NCBI GenBank assembly: GCA_938011245.1
Contig: CALLUJ010000109.1
Location: 1 to 63,264, forward strand
Origin: an uncultured Aquimarina sp.
Lineage (GTDB): Bacteria; Bacteroidota; Bacteroidia; Flavobacteriales; Flavobacteriaceae
Length of the DNA: 63,264 bases
Direction of reading: 5' to 3'
The notes beneath the pieces are model-generated. The model ran no database searches and had not been told where the DNA came from. It worked only from the letters and a program-made list of their open reading frames with translations. Below, in pieces: positions 19,190 to 28,202 of this stretch; the first letter of the stretch is position 1; each line of letters opens with the position of its first letter. Position numbers and translations under genes: made by a program.

Positions 19190-20086
19190 TTGATTACAAT
19201 AGATAAATTTGGAGCTATAGACATTGGCTCAAATGCAGTACGACTATTAATAGGTTCGGTAACCTCTTTAGATGGGGAAAACCCCCGTTTTAAAAAAACA
19301 AGTTTAGTTAGAGTTCCTATACGTTTGGGAACAGATGTTTTTTTGAAAAATAAAGTTTCCGAAGAAAATATAAAACGATTAGTAGATACAATGAAATCGT
19401 ATAAGCTTCTTATGGAAACCCACAAGGTACATAGTTATAAAGCTTGTGCTACTTCTGCTATGCGAGGAGCCGAAAATGGTAAGGAATTAGTAAAGTTAAT
19501 AAATAAAGAAGCCGATATAAAAATTGATATTATAGATGGTAAAGATGAAGCTTCTATAATAGCAATGACAGATTTAACAGAACTTACAAGTAGAGATGAA
19601 TCATATTTATATGTTGATGTTGGAGGAGGGAGTACAGAATTTACAATATACAATAACGGAGAAAAAATTGCCTCTAAATCATTTAATTTAGGAACAGTAC
19701 GTTTACTTAACCATTTAATTACTGACGAAAAATGGAAAGAAGTAGAATTGTGGATAAAAAAGAATACAGCAAATTTTGAAAAAATTTCCTTAATAGGATC
19801 AGGAGGGAATATTAATAACATATTTAAAAACAGTGGTAAAGATAAAGGAACCCCTCTTACATATATGTATTTATCTTCATATTATCAACTATTACAATCA
19901 CTTACGTATGAAGAACGTATTTGGGAACTAAATATGAATTACGACCGTGCAGATGTAGTAGTACCGGCAACTAAAATTTTCTTATCTGCTATGAAATGGA
20001 GTAATGCTCAAAATATTTATGTTCCTAAAATTGGTTTGGCAGACGGAATAATCAAGTATTTATATAACGAAAAAGTAAAAAAATAG
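19190..20086 (+). CDS. Ppx/GppA phosphatase (exopolyphosphatase type)
   Basis: The 298-residue protein has an ASKHA fold: phosphate-1 motif GAIDIGSNAVRLLIG (residues 8-22) and phosphate-2 motif DVGGGSTEF. It is short and lacks the HD-like C-terminal part of E. coli Ppx/GppA. The start is TTG, four bases after ppk; the motif begins within ten residues, so no better upstream or downstream start exists. It is expected to cleave terminal phosphates from polyphosphate, or pppGpp. Pairing with ppk favours polyphosphate. Confidence 0.9.
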   Translation: MITIDKFGAIDIGSNAVRLLIGSVTSLDGENPRFKKTSLVRVPIRLGTDVFLKNKVSEENIKRLVDTMKSYKLLMETHKVHSYKACATSAMRGAENGKELVKLINKEADIKIDIIDGKDEASIIAMTDLTELTSRDESYLYVDVGGGSTEFTIYNNGEKIASKSFNLGTVRLLNHLITDEKWKEVELWIKKNTANFEKISLIGSGGNINNIFKNSGKDKGTPLTYMYLSSYYQLLQSLTYEERIWELNMNYDRADVVVPATKIFLSAMKWSNAQNIYVPKIGLADGIIKYLYNEKVKK

Positions 20087-20210
20087 GTTATTAATCTGAT
20101 TTTACGTTAATTATATCTATTTTAGAGGTGTTAAATTACCAATTCAATATTAATTTTTTGATTCGTCATTAGATTGTAGTAAAATTGTATAACTTATAAT
20201 ATAAATAGCA

Positions 20211-20807
20211 ATGAATAAAAAATTACTTTTAGGATTAATAACAGCTTTTGTTTTTGGATTTTCAGTCCACGCACAAGATGCTAGGTACGGATTTCGTTTA
20301 GGACTAAATTATAGTGATATTGATTTTGAAGATGGTTCGTCGGGAATTACAACAAGAGACTCTGAAGGAAGAATTGGCTTTGTAGCAGGTTTTTTTGCCC
20401 AATACTATTTTTCAGACAAATTTAGTATTCAACCAGAGCTTCAATATTCTGCTCAAGGAGAACGATCTAGAGTAATAGATATTGAAAATTCATCAGAAGC
20501 AAGAGATCGCTTAAAAGTAAATGTATTACAACTTCCAATATTACTTAATTTTCATTACAGAAAAATAACATTATCTGCAGGACCTCAAGTAGGACTTCGT
20601 ATTTGGGAATTTGAACGCACAGAGGATTATGAAACATTCCAATTCTCAGCATTGGGAGGTGTAGGATATGATATTACAGATAACTTTCAGCTAAATTTAA
20701 GAGCAAGTTTGGGATTGTCCGATGCAATTGATACAAACGATAATAGTAGTTTTAATGCCTCTGGGGTTAATCATTATGTACAATTAACACTTGCTTATAG
20801 GTTGTAA
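20211..20807 (+). CDS. small outer-membrane beta-barrel protein (PorT/OMP_b-brl type)
   Basis: The 198-residue protein has a signal peptide (residues 1-21, ending VHAQ) and then about eight alternating amphipathic strands (RYGFRLGLNYSDIDF, IGFVAGFFAQYYFSDKFSIQPELQYS, a final HYVQLTLAYRL). The C-terminal strand ends in a hydrophobic residue, as in outer-membrane barrels. It is a member of a large Bacteroidota barrel family without a common function. It stands alone and is followed by a strong terminator. Confidence 0.85.
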   Translation: MNKKLLLGLITAFVFGFSVHAQDARYGFRLGLNYSDIDFEDGSSGITTRDSEGRIGFVAGFFAQYYFSDKFSIQPELQYSAQGERSRVIDIENSSEARDRLKVNVLQLPILLNFHYRKITLSAGPQVGLRIWEFERTEDYETFQFSALGGVGYDITDNFQLNLRASLGLSDAIDTNDNSSFNASGVNHYVQLTLAYRL

Positions 20808-20848
20808 TTTTTAGTATTCTTAATTTATGTTATTAAAAGAATAATAAA

Positions 20849-20876
20849 ACGCATTTCTTATAGAAATGCGTTTTTG
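20849..20876 (+). terminator. intrinsic terminator of the barrel gene
   Basis: ACGCATTTCT and AGAAATGCGT form a perfect 10-bp stem with a three-base loop, followed by TTTTTG. Confidence 0.9.
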
Positions 20877-21324
20877 TTTTACCCCCCCTCCTTATAAAAC
20901 AAAATTAATTTTTTAAATTTTGAATATTAATTAGGCGATTAATTCTTTCTCTTCTTTACCAAAGTTTTGATATTCTAATCTAGTAAAGATTTGTTTTTTT
21001 AATATCCTAAGATAAGTGGAATGTTTAATTTAGTTGATAGGATTTTCTAAGACACAATATTTATCTTAAAAACCATGTCCTTAATTAAGAATATAGAGTA
21101 CTTAAATAAATTGTATTTGTTTTTCTTTAATGTTTATAATAATAATTTTGAAAAAAAATATTATGAATCAACAAGAATGATTATTCAAGCTATAAGTAAT
21201 ATTGTTGGAATGATGAGGTTTAAAATGTGTTTACCTAGCCTTAGTTTTGGTATTGAATAAAAGTTTTTAATATTCATAAAGGTTCTTTGTAGAGTTTTAC
21301 TGTTCGTAGAAAATAATTTTCTAT

Positions 21325-21332
21325 TATCTTTG
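21325..21332 (+). promoter_or_regulatory. -7 box of the cold-shock gene
   Basis: TATCTTTG fits TAnnTTTG; the -33 element is weak. It implies a transcript start near 21338 and a leader of about 205 bases before the ATG, which is very long for this genome but usual for cold-shock mRNAs. Confidence 0.55.
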
Positions 21333-21545
21333 TAGTGAAGATGTTTTAGTTCTAAATAAAGTTGTTTTTTCTAAAATTTTTGGAGGTCAATTTATACCAG
21401 CTTTCATTGCTTCACATAATAAATTGCTAATTAATAACCTTTTAGGTTTATTAATTTTTTAACTGAATCATTTTAAAAAGGTATATTTTGGAATGTTTTA
21501 AGGTTTTTTTATAAAATATCTTAAAAATTAATTTAAAAATAATAG

Positions 21546-22004
21546 ATGGCTAAATCGCAACAGACATTTAACAAAATTGAAAAAGAGAAAAAACGTTTAA
21601 AAAAACGTGAAGACAAGAGAAAGAAGATGGAAGCTCGTAAAGCAGAAGCTAAGCTTAGTGATAAAAAAGGAATAGAATTTGCTTATGTAGATTTTAATGG
21701 TAATCTTACCAGTACTCCGCCAGATCCTAGTCTTAAAGTTCAAGTCGATGCAGAAAGTATTCAAATAAGCGTACCTAAAACTTTAGAAAGTGATAAAGTG
21801 GAAATAGATCCTATTAGAAAAGGAACCGTTTCTTTCTTTGATACCTCTAAAGGTTTTGGGTTTATTGTTGATTCAGAGGATCAACAAAAGTATTTTACCC
21901 ATGTTAGTGGTTTAATTGATGAAATTGCAGAAAATGATAAAGTTTCTTTTGAACTTGAAAAAGGTATGAAAGGAATGAATGCTGTTCGTGTTAAAAAGGC
22001 ATAA
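21546..22004 (+). CDS. cold-shock domain protein with charged N-terminal extension
   Basis: The 152-residue protein has a C-terminal cold-shock domain (about 85-152) with RNP1 KGFGFI, an FTHVSGL RNP2-like strand and GTVSFFDTSKGFG. In front sits a segment of about 45 residues that is almost entirely Lys, Arg and Glu (helical, coiled-coil-like) and a short linker. Canonical Csp proteins are about 67 residues, so this is an extended form. It should bind single-stranded RNA or DNA; the basic helix may add RNA or ribosome contacts. A leader of about 200 bases suggests post-transcriptional, temperature-type control. Confidence 0.88.
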   Translation: MAKSQQTFNKIEKEKKRLKKREDKRKKMEARKAEAKLSDKKGIEFAYVDFNGNLTSTPPDPSLKVQVDAESIQISVPKTLESDKVEIDPIRKGTVSFFDTSKGFGFIVDSEDQQKYFTHVSGLIDEIAENDKVSFELEKGMKGMNAVRVKKA

Positions 22005-22168
22005 AGTATAGTTAACTCTCCATAAATAATTTTTTAGATAATATAAAACTATCGTTTCAGATGAAGGTAATGTTTTAAAGAATTAGTTGTTTTTAGCTTA
22101 TTTTATCTAAGACTTCTTTTAAAAGACGGGTTAGAAAGTTAATGTGATATTTTTATAGGCTAATAAGA

Positions 22169-22205
22169 AAGTAAAAGCCTCTGTTTTAACAGAGGCTTTT
22201 ACTTG
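22169..22205 (+). terminator. intrinsic terminator downstream of the cold-shock gene
   Basis: AAGTAAAAGCCTCTGTT pairs fully with AACAGAGGCTTTTACTT across a two-base loop. It is symmetric, so it can work in both directions and also shield the dead IS next to it. Confidence 0.85.
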
Positions 22206-22379
22206 TTTTAAATTAAATATTTGTTTTATGACTATCCGTAATTAGGGATCAATCCGAAAACTTGTGGGATGGCAATTTGTAGGCTTATATATTTGATAGT
22301 CTAAACAAGAAAAAAGGAATAAATTTTACACCTCTAAATAAACTTCTAAAAGCTTTTATTTTTGCGTTAAAATATTAAG

Positions 22380-22868
22380 CTGAAGCATTGTACTTTTATT
22401 ATCAAAAAAGTTTAAGATGTTACGGTAATGGTTTTGTATTGATTTAATTACAGTACCAAAATTTTTAGAGAACTTAGAATTATCAATTTTATTATACCAT
22501 TGTGCTAGTTTTGTGTAGGCTACGGATTTATCTTTAGTTTGTTGATAAATTCGCCCAACTCTTTAGTTAATGTATAGGCTTCTTCTAAATTAGGATAATA
22601 CTTGAATAATATTTCAGCCCTAATAGATTGTTTTACCTTCCATTTGTTTTTAGGTTTAAATAGTAAGTACCTACTTCTGGCTAATAGCTGTTTAAAAGTA
22701 TTTTCTGTTCTCAAAAATATAAGCCTTATATTTTTGATTAGTTTGCTTAGTCAATTCTATTTCATTTTTTTCTTGTTCTATAGCTTCCCATCTATACTCA
22801 ACTCTAATTTGTTGCAAAGCATCGAAAACTAATCTTTGTACATGAAAACAAATAACTACCCTTGTAGC
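22380..22868 (-). pseudogene. remains of the DDE transposase ORF (second ORF)
   Basis: Conserved C-terminal pieces of the transposase can be read in more than one frame between the end of the first ORF and about 22380, including the ARSRYLLFK block at 22520-22714. Frameshifts and a large internal deletion remove the catalytic core. It is not expressed as a working enzyme. Confidence 0.7.
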
Positions 22869-22869
22869 T

Positions 22870-23202
22870 TTAGGAAAGCTTCTTTAAAAAAAGAACGAAC
22901 TCTGAAGTCATCCCAGTTCCCTTAGCTATTCTCGAATAAAGCTCTTGAGGATCTATATTAATCCATCTTCTACGTTTCACTTCTAAATAACATACTTTTC
23001 TACGAATAGGAAAATCTTGAATTTGAGTTATAAGGTAGAAACCTTTAGAATATAACCGCTTTTGAGATTGTTCGGTCATTGTCAATGGTGTTTCTTCTAA
23101 AACAAGAATTAATCTATTGTTAGATTCTTTGACTGCTGTAATCTCAAAATATTCTAAAATCCCGTCGGGTAAGAAGTAAGCAAGGAGTTCTTTGGTGTCC
23201 AA
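22870..23202 (-). CDS. ISAon1-type transposase N-region protein
   Basis: A 110-residue intact frame starting MDTKELLAYFLPDGILEYFE with the typical middle KGFYLITQIQDFPIRRKVCYLEVKRRRW (read in short pieces) and end AKGTGMTSEFVLFLKK. In this IS type the first ORF encodes an N-terminal DNA-binding region and the second the DDE catalytic part. Because the second ORF is deleted and frameshifted, this product should be without function. Confidence 0.75.
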   Translation of the reverse strand: MDTKELLAYFLPDGILEYFEITAVKESNNRLILVLEETPLTMTEQSQKRLYSKGFYLITQIQDFPIRRKVCYLEVKRRRWINIDPQELYSRIAKGTGMTSEFVLFLKKLS

Positions 23203-23266
23203 TCTATTTTTTTAGGAAAACTCCGAAATTTATGTTCTCTCCACAAGTTTTCAGATTAATCCGCCC

Positions 23267-23604
23267 GAAACCTTCCTAAAACAAGAGGACTTACTATAAA
23301 GAACCAATGAATTAATAGAGAGCTAGGAGTAATCGGCGAAGAAATTAACAGATTACTGATGTACTTAATCTTTACCAGTAGAAAACGAGAAAAATCTTTG
23401 CATATAGTCAGTTTATGAAGTAGTGTAACAGGAAAAACCCATTTACAAAAGGCAATAGATGGGTTAATCCCCAAACAATAACGCATAAGTATTATATTAC
23501 GGCGCTATCAGAAAAAATCTTTTATTACTTCGGCAAACAAGAGTTAGTATGGAATGTCTAATTTAGTTGGTAGTCTAGTTTAGAAAACACCAATTCCCAA
23601 AAAA
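23267..23604. other. intergenic stretch, nothing recognised
   Basis: Slightly GC-richer than its neighbours. Frames up to 76 codons exist on the minus strand but show no family or compositional sign of coding. It contains the second copy (23550-23573) of the 24-base segment also found at 21017. Confidence 0.35.
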
Positions 23605-23886
23605 TTAAAAACTACGCTTTATAGGACCAGTAATATCGTCAATATCACTTTTAATATCTTCTATACTTTTTTTAATATCTTTAGATTGGATATGTTTTGA
23701 AGGATTTAAATCGTTACTGCTTTCTGTAATTTCTCTTTTGATATCGTTTGTAGCATCTTTAATTTGACGCATTCCCTTACCTAGACCGCGCGCAATTTCA
23801 GGGATTTTATCAGCTCCAAAAATCATTACTAAAATAAATCCAATAAAGGCAATTTCTGCGCCACTTATAAACAAAGGTAATATCAT
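23605..23886 (-). CDS. tatA: twin-arginine translocase subunit TatA/TatE
   Basis: The 93-residue protein has one N-terminal membrane helix (AEIAFIGFILVMIFGADKIPEIARGLGKG), the FGADKIPE hinge typical of TatA, an amphipathic helix and a charged, serine- and aspartate-rich tail. It forms the pore part of the Tat system for folded proteins. The start was set at the third Met because a -7 promoter box (TATCTTTG, plus-strand 23891-23898) overlaps the two upstream Met codons. That leaves only four bases between the box and this ATG. No tatC is near. Confidence 0.88.
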   Translation of the reverse strand: MILPLFISGAEIAFIGFILVMIFGADKIPEIARGLGKGMRQIKDATNDIKREITESSNDLNPSKHIQSKDIKKSIEDIKSDIDDITGPIKRSF

Positions 23887-23890
23887 AATA

Positions 23891-23898
23891 CAAAGATA
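23891..23898 (-). promoter_or_regulatory. -7 box just upstream of tatA
   Basis: TATCTTTG on the minus strand, with TTTA 19 bases further upstream. Its position four bases from the ATG implies a leaderless or nearly leaderless transcript and fixes the start codon. Confidence 0.65.
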
Positions 23899-24343
23899 CA
23901 TCAAATAGCCATAAAAGTAAATAGCTCTATTTTTAAAAAAATGAAGAATTATTTTTAAGAGGATGATACACTAGCATCCTAAAGTCTAAATTAGAAAAAG
24001 CCTAAGAATCCCGTATTTTAGTTTTGCGAACAAAAAATACAGTTAATGGGACTCTTCAAGCGAACTAAAAATACGAACAAACCACTAATCCGATGTAATT
24101 CGTTCAATGAAGGAGTCAAAACAATTAGAGCAAAACCACAAACCATAATAAACTTCTAACAGGACTTATTTTCCATAAAAAACTAAAGAAAACACCTGTC
24201 TTATAGTAGTTAACAGCTTAATTTATATCAATCGTGAAAACTTTCGGACGGCAGTCAAGATGATATATTATAAAGTTTTCAAAAAAGAATATAATCTTAC
24301 ACTATCTTTATTAGATTTGATATTTATAAGTAAAAAATGAATC
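23899..24343. other. intergenic stretch between tatA and the lipoprotein gene
   Basis: No frame of note on either strand. 24000-24260 is somewhat less AT-rich than the rest and looks like decayed DNA. The promoter of the plus-strand lipoprotein may lie near 24302 (TATCTTTA). Confidence 0.35.
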
Positions 24344-25171
24344 ATGAAAAAAATTATAACTTTTGGGTTATTTGTACTATTAACAAGTTGTAAAGAAACA
24401 TCGAATAAAGAAAAACCACTAATAAACGAAGAAGTAGCCCCTGTAGTTAATACTAAAGGAGTGGATAGTAAAGTAAATGCATTTACTAGTCTTATTGAGA
24501 GTGCACATTATAAAACTGATTTTTTAAAAGAAGAAGTTGTAAGCTGCGATTTGGAGATTTCATTTGGAGGTAACATCATCTTAGATGGGACGTTAACACA
24601 ATTAACTAATGGAACTAAAATTAGAATTGATAATAAATTAGATAGTTCCAAAATAATATTTAATAATAAAGAAGCTTTTATTTCTCCTTCCGAAGTAGAA
24701 GACCCTAGAGCACGCTTTCACATTTTTACGTGGTCTTATTTTTTTAGTTTGCCATTTAAATTGAATGATCCAGGAACGAAAAGGAGTAATTCATTAAAGA
24801 AAAAATGGGGAAACTCGATGTTAGATACCCAGAGATTAACTTTTGAAGAGGGAATAGGGGATGCACCAAAAGATTGGTACATATTATATAAAAACAGTAG
24901 TAACTTATTAGATGGAGCTGCTTATATTGTAAGTTACGGAAAAGATATTAGAGAGGCAGAAAAAGAACCACATGCTATTAAATATAATAATTTTAAAAAG
25001 ATTAAAGGAATTCCAATAGCAACAAATTGGACTTTTCATATGTGGAATGATACTATAGGATATGGTAAACAAATAGGAGAAGTGAAATTAAAGAATATTA
25101 AATTTTTAAAAAACACTTCTGAATTATTTAAAAAATCTGAAAATTCAAGAACTTTAAATGCTGTTAATTAA
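24344..25171 (+). CDS. lipoprotein, DUF6503-like
   Basis: The 275-residue protein has a lipoprotein signal with lipobox LLTSC (Cys16). The mature part alternates beta-strands and short helices; recognisable blocks are HIFTWSYFFSLPFKLNDPGT, DWYILYKN, and IPIATNWTFHMWN near the end. These blocks fit a flavobacterial lipoprotein family of unknown function that I recall as DUF6503. It is probably anchored in the periplasm or outer membrane and may bind a lipophilic ligand, as LolA/LppX-like beta-sheets do; that is inference. Confidence 0.6.
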   Translation: MKKIITFGLFVLLTSCKETSNKEKPLINEEVAPVVNTKGVDSKVNAFTSLIESAHYKTDFLKEEVVSCDLEISFGGNIILDGTLTQLTNGTKIRIDNKLDSSKIIFNNKEAFISPSEVEDPRARFHIFTWSYFFSLPFKLNDPGTKRSNSLKKKWGNSMLDTQRLTFEEGIGDAPKDWYILYKNSSNLLDGAAYIVSYGKDIREAEKEPHAIKYNNFKKIKGIPIATNWTFHMWNDTIGYGKQIGEVKLKNIKFLKNTSELFKKSENSRTLNAVN

Positions 25172-25200
25172 ATTAATATTAAGAAGTTGTAGTTGTGAAT

Positions 25201-25240
25201 AAAAAAAGGCAGATTTTTCAATTAAAATCTACCTTTTTTT
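25201..25240. terminator. bidirectional terminator between convergent genes
   Basis: GGCAGATTTT and AAAATCTACC form a stem with one mismatch, flanked by seven As on one side and seven Ts on the other, between the lipoprotein gene and carB. Confidence 0.75.
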
Positions 25241-25257
25241 ATATACTATTTTGTGTA

Positions 25258-28110
25258 TTATTTGCTTAAATACATTTTTCTTCTAGAATATAATTCATAA
25301 AAAGCATCGTCTTTTAAACTATCTATAAATAAAATGCTTTCTCCAGTACTCTTCATTTCAGGGCCTAATTTTTTATTTACATTAGGAAATTTATTAAAAG
25401 AAAATACAGGTTGTTTAATTGCGTAACCTTCTAATTTAGGGTTAAAAGTAAAATCGGTTACCTTCTTATCGCCAAGCATTACTTTTGTAGCATAGTTTAC
25501 ATAAGGTTCTCCATATGCTTTTGCAATAAAAGGCACTGTACGAGAAGCACGTGGGTTGGCTTCAATAATAAATACCTTATCATCTTTAATAGCAAATTGA
25601 ATATTAATTAATCCAACCGTTTTTAAGGCTAAAGCAATGGTTTTAGTGTAATCTTTAATTTGTTGCATTACAAATTCTCCTAAGTTAAAAGGAGGAAGAG
25701 TAGCATTAGAATCACCAGAGTGTACACCACAAGGCTCAATATGTTCCATAATACCTATTATGTACACGTTTTCCCCATCACAAATAGCGTCGGCTTCAGC
25801 TTCTATAGCACCATCTAAATAGTGGTCTAAAAGTAATTTATTATTAGGTATTTTTTGCAATAAATCTACAACGTGAGCTTCTAGTTCTTGCTTGTTAATT
25901 ACAATTTTCATTCCTTGTCCTCCTAATACATAAGAAGGTCTTACTAGTATAGGAAAGTCTAATTCATCTGCTAAAGCTAAAGCTTCGTCTGCATTTTGAG
26001 CAACTCCAAATTCTGGGTAAGGAATGTTGTTATCTTTTAATAAAGTAGAAAAACTACCTCGATCCTCAGCTAAGTCTAAAGCATCAAAACTAGTACCAAG
26101 AACCTTAATTCCGTATCGTTCTAATTTTTCGGCTAATTTAAGAGCTGTTTGGCCTCCTAATTGAACAATAACACCTTCTGGTTTTTCATGACGAATAATA
26201 TCGTAGATATGTTCCCAAAATACAGGTTCGAAATATAATTTATCTGCCGTATCGAAATCGGTAGAAACGGTTTCAGGATTACAGTTAATCATAATAGTTT
26301 CGTAACCACATTCTGCGGCAGCTAAAACCCCATGTACACAACAATAATCAAATTCGATACCTTGTCCAATTCGATTAGGACCAGAGCCTAATACAATTAC
26401 TTTTTTCTTATCGCTAACGGTACTTTCATTTTGGACATAAGTAGTTCCATTGGCAAGTTCAATATCACTTTCAAAAGTAGAGTAGTAGTAAGGGGTTTGT
26501 GCTTTAAATTCGGCAGCGCAAGTATCTACTAATTTGTAAACTCTATTAATTTTAAATTCGTCTCTTTTGTTATACACGTCGCTTTCTAAACAACCAAGCA
26601 TATGTGCAATTTGTCTATCGGCAAATCCTTTTTGTTTAGCTTCAAGTAATAGTTCTTTGTTTAGGGAATCTATTTTGAAGGTGGAAATTTCTTTTTCTAA
26701 AGTGTATAGTTCCTCGTACTGTTTTAGGAACCACATGTCTATTTTAGTAATTTCGTGAATTCTGCTTAAAGGAATACCAGCTTGTATAGCATCGTAAATT
26801 ACAAATACTCTGTCCCAACTAGCATGAGTAAGTTTGTCAATAATAGTGTCGTAATCTTTATACCCTTTTCCGTCTGCACCTAAACCGTTACGTTTAATTT
26901 CTAAAGATTGTGTAGCTTTATGTAAAGCCTCTTGGAAGGATCTACCAATACCCATAACTTCACCTACGGCTTTCATTTGTAAACCTAATGTGCGGTCGGC
27001 TCCTTCAAATTTATCAAAATTCCAACGTGGTATTTTTACAATAACGTAGTCTAATGTAGGTTCAAATAAGGCAGAGGTATTTCCTGTAATTTGGTTGTCT
27101 AATTCGTCTAAAGTATATCCCATGGCCAATTTTGTGGCTACTTTAGCAATAGGGTACCCTGTTGCTTTACTAGCTAAAGCAGAAGAACGGGATACACGAG
27201 GGTTAATTTCAATAGCGATAATTTCTTCGGCTTCGTCTGGACTTACAGCAAATTGTACATTACAACCACCTTCAAAATCGCCAATACTACGCATCATATG
27301 TATAGCCATATCTCTCATGCGTTGGTAAGTTTTATCGGAAAGAGTCATTGCAGGAGCTACTGTAATAGAATCCCCCGTATGGATACCCATAGGGTCCATG
27401 TTTTCTATAGCACAAATAATTACTACATTATCATTTTTATCTCGTAATAACTCTAGTTCATATTCCTTCCAACCTAATAAAGCTTTGTCAAGCATTACTT
27501 CGTGTATTGGAGAAGCTTCTAAACCACGAGTAAGTAATTCATCAAAATCTTTTTCTTCATGTACAATTGCAGCACCAGCTCCTCCCAATGTAAAGGAAGA
27601 TCTAATACATAATGGGAATCCAAACTCTTGAGCAATTTCTTTTCCTTTAAGGAATGAGTTTGCAGTAGCTTGCGGAGCCATACCTACTCCTATTTTCCCC
27701 ATTAGTTCTCTAAACTTCTCTCGGTCTTCGGTAATATTAATAGCGTCAATATCAACACCAATTAATTCCACATTAAAATCTTCCCAAATCCCTTTTTCTT
27801 GAGCTTCGATACAAAGATTTAATGCTGTTTGTCCTCCCATTGTAGGTAAAACGGCATCAATATTAGGATGTGTTTTAAGAATCTCGATAATAGACTTAGT
27901 GTTCAATGGTTTTAGATAAACATGATCTGCCATTGAAGGATCTGTCATTATAGTAGCAGGATTGGAATTGATTAATACAGTTTCTATTCCATCTTCTCTT
28001 AACGATCGTAAAGATTGTGAACCTGAATAATCGAATTCACAAGCTTGACCAATTACAATAGGTCCTGAGCCTATTAATAAAACACATTTAAGATTACTAT
28101 TTTTTGGCAT
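25258..28110 (-). CDS. carB: carbamoyl-phosphate synthase large subunit
   Basis: The 950-residue protein has two tandem ATP-grasp synthetase halves (GSGPIVIGQACEFDYSG near residue 14; second GSGPNRIGQGIEFDYCC near 565) joined by the oligomerisation helix region. It makes carbamoyl phosphate for pyrimidine and arginine synthesis together with CarA, which is not in the window. The family's usual length is about 1070; here the protein ends soon after GPEMKSTGES, so the C-terminal MGS-like allosteric domain that binds UMP/IMP/ornithine in E. coli is missing. I believe this short form is common in flavobacteria. Confidence 0.96.
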   Translation of the reverse strand: MPKNSNLKCVLLIGSGPIVIGQACEFDYSGSQSLRSLREDGIETVLINSNPATIMTDPSMADHVYLKPLNTKSIIEILKTHPNIDAVLPTMGGQTALNLCIEAQEKGIWEDFNVELIGVDIDAINITEDREKFRELMGKIGVGMAPQATANSFLKGKEIAQEFGFPLCIRSSFTLGGAGAAIVHEEKDFDELLTRGLEASPIHEVMLDKALLGWKEYELELLRDKNDNVVIICAIENMDPMGIHTGDSITVAPAMTLSDKTYQRMRDMAIHMMRSIGDFEGGCNVQFAVSPDEAEEIIAIEINPRVSRSSALASKATGYPIAKVATKLAMGYTLDELDNQITGNTSALFEPTLDYVIVKIPRWNFDKFEGADRTLGLQMKAVGEVMGIGRSFQEALHKATQSLEIKRNGLGADGKGYKDYDTIIDKLTHASWDRVFVIYDAIQAGIPLSRIHEITKIDMWFLKQYEELYTLEKEISTFKIDSLNKELLLEAKQKGFADRQIAHMLGCLESDVYNKRDEFKINRVYKLVDTCAAEFKAQTPYYYSTFESDIELANGTTYVQNESTVSDKKKVIVLGSGPNRIGQGIEFDYCCVHGVLAAAECGYETIMINCNPETVSTDFDTADKLYFEPVFWEHIYDIIRHEKPEGVIVQLGGQTALKLAEKLERYGIKVLGTSFDALDLAEDRGSFSTLLKDNNIPYPEFGVAQNADEALALADELDFPILVRPSYVLGGQGMKIVINKQELEAHVVDLLQKIPNNKLLLDHYLDGAIEAEADAICDGENVYIIGIMEHIEPCGVHSGDSNATLPPFNLGEFVMQQIKDYTKTIALALKTVGLINIQFAIKDDKVFIIEANPRASRTVPFIAKAYGEPYVNYATKVMLGDKKVTDFTFNPKLEGYAIKQPVFSFNKFPNVNKKLGPEMKSTGESILFIDSLKDDAFYELYSRRKMYLSK

Positions 28111-28143
28111 TTGGTAGGTGTTACAACTTATTTATGAAAAGGT

Positions 28144-28179
28144 ATAAAAAAAGGCGTTACTTCTAAAAAAAGTAACACC
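28144..28179 (-). terminator. intrinsic terminator of rpmH
   Basis: On the minus strand GGTGTTACTT pairs with AAGTAACGCC and is followed by seven Ts. It separates rpmH from carB, so carB needs its own promoter or read-through. Confidence 0.85.
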
Positions 28180-28202
28180 TATATTATTTTTGAATACACA
28201 TA

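Larger units (their letters stand above)
20808..21545. other. long intergenic region between the barrel gene and the cold-shock gene
   Basis: Contents seen: a terminator at 20849-20876, a C-run at 20881, a 24-base segment at 21017-21040 that recurs at 23550-23573, and the promoter and long leader of the next gene from about 21325. A 61-codon frame at 21075 has no recognisable sequence and is not called. Confidence 0.5.
22245..23266 (-). mobile_element. dead ISAon1-like insertion sequence with terminal inverted repeats
   Basis: Both ends carry the same inverted sequence: ATCAATCCGAAAACTTGTGG on the left, and the complement of ATTAATCTGAAAACTTGTGG on the right (18 of 20 bases agree). Inside, on the minus strand, an intact first ORF is followed by fragments of a second, DDE-type ORF: FPKATRVV, FHVQRLVFDALQQIRVEYRWEA and, in another frame, KQLLARSRYLLFKPKNKW. 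The catalytic middle of the second ORF is missing. The name follows the ISAon1 type of paired ORFs known in Bacteroidota; the family label is from memory of such proteins. Confidence 0.75.

Noticed and set aside
21075-21260. 61-codon frame upstream of the cold-shock gene
   Set aside because: No family, no promoter, and amino-acid usage expected from AT-rich non-coding DNA.
23256-23486. 76-codon minus-strand frame next to the dead IS
   Set aside because: It begins beyond the IS end and shows no recognisable domain; it could equally be chance.
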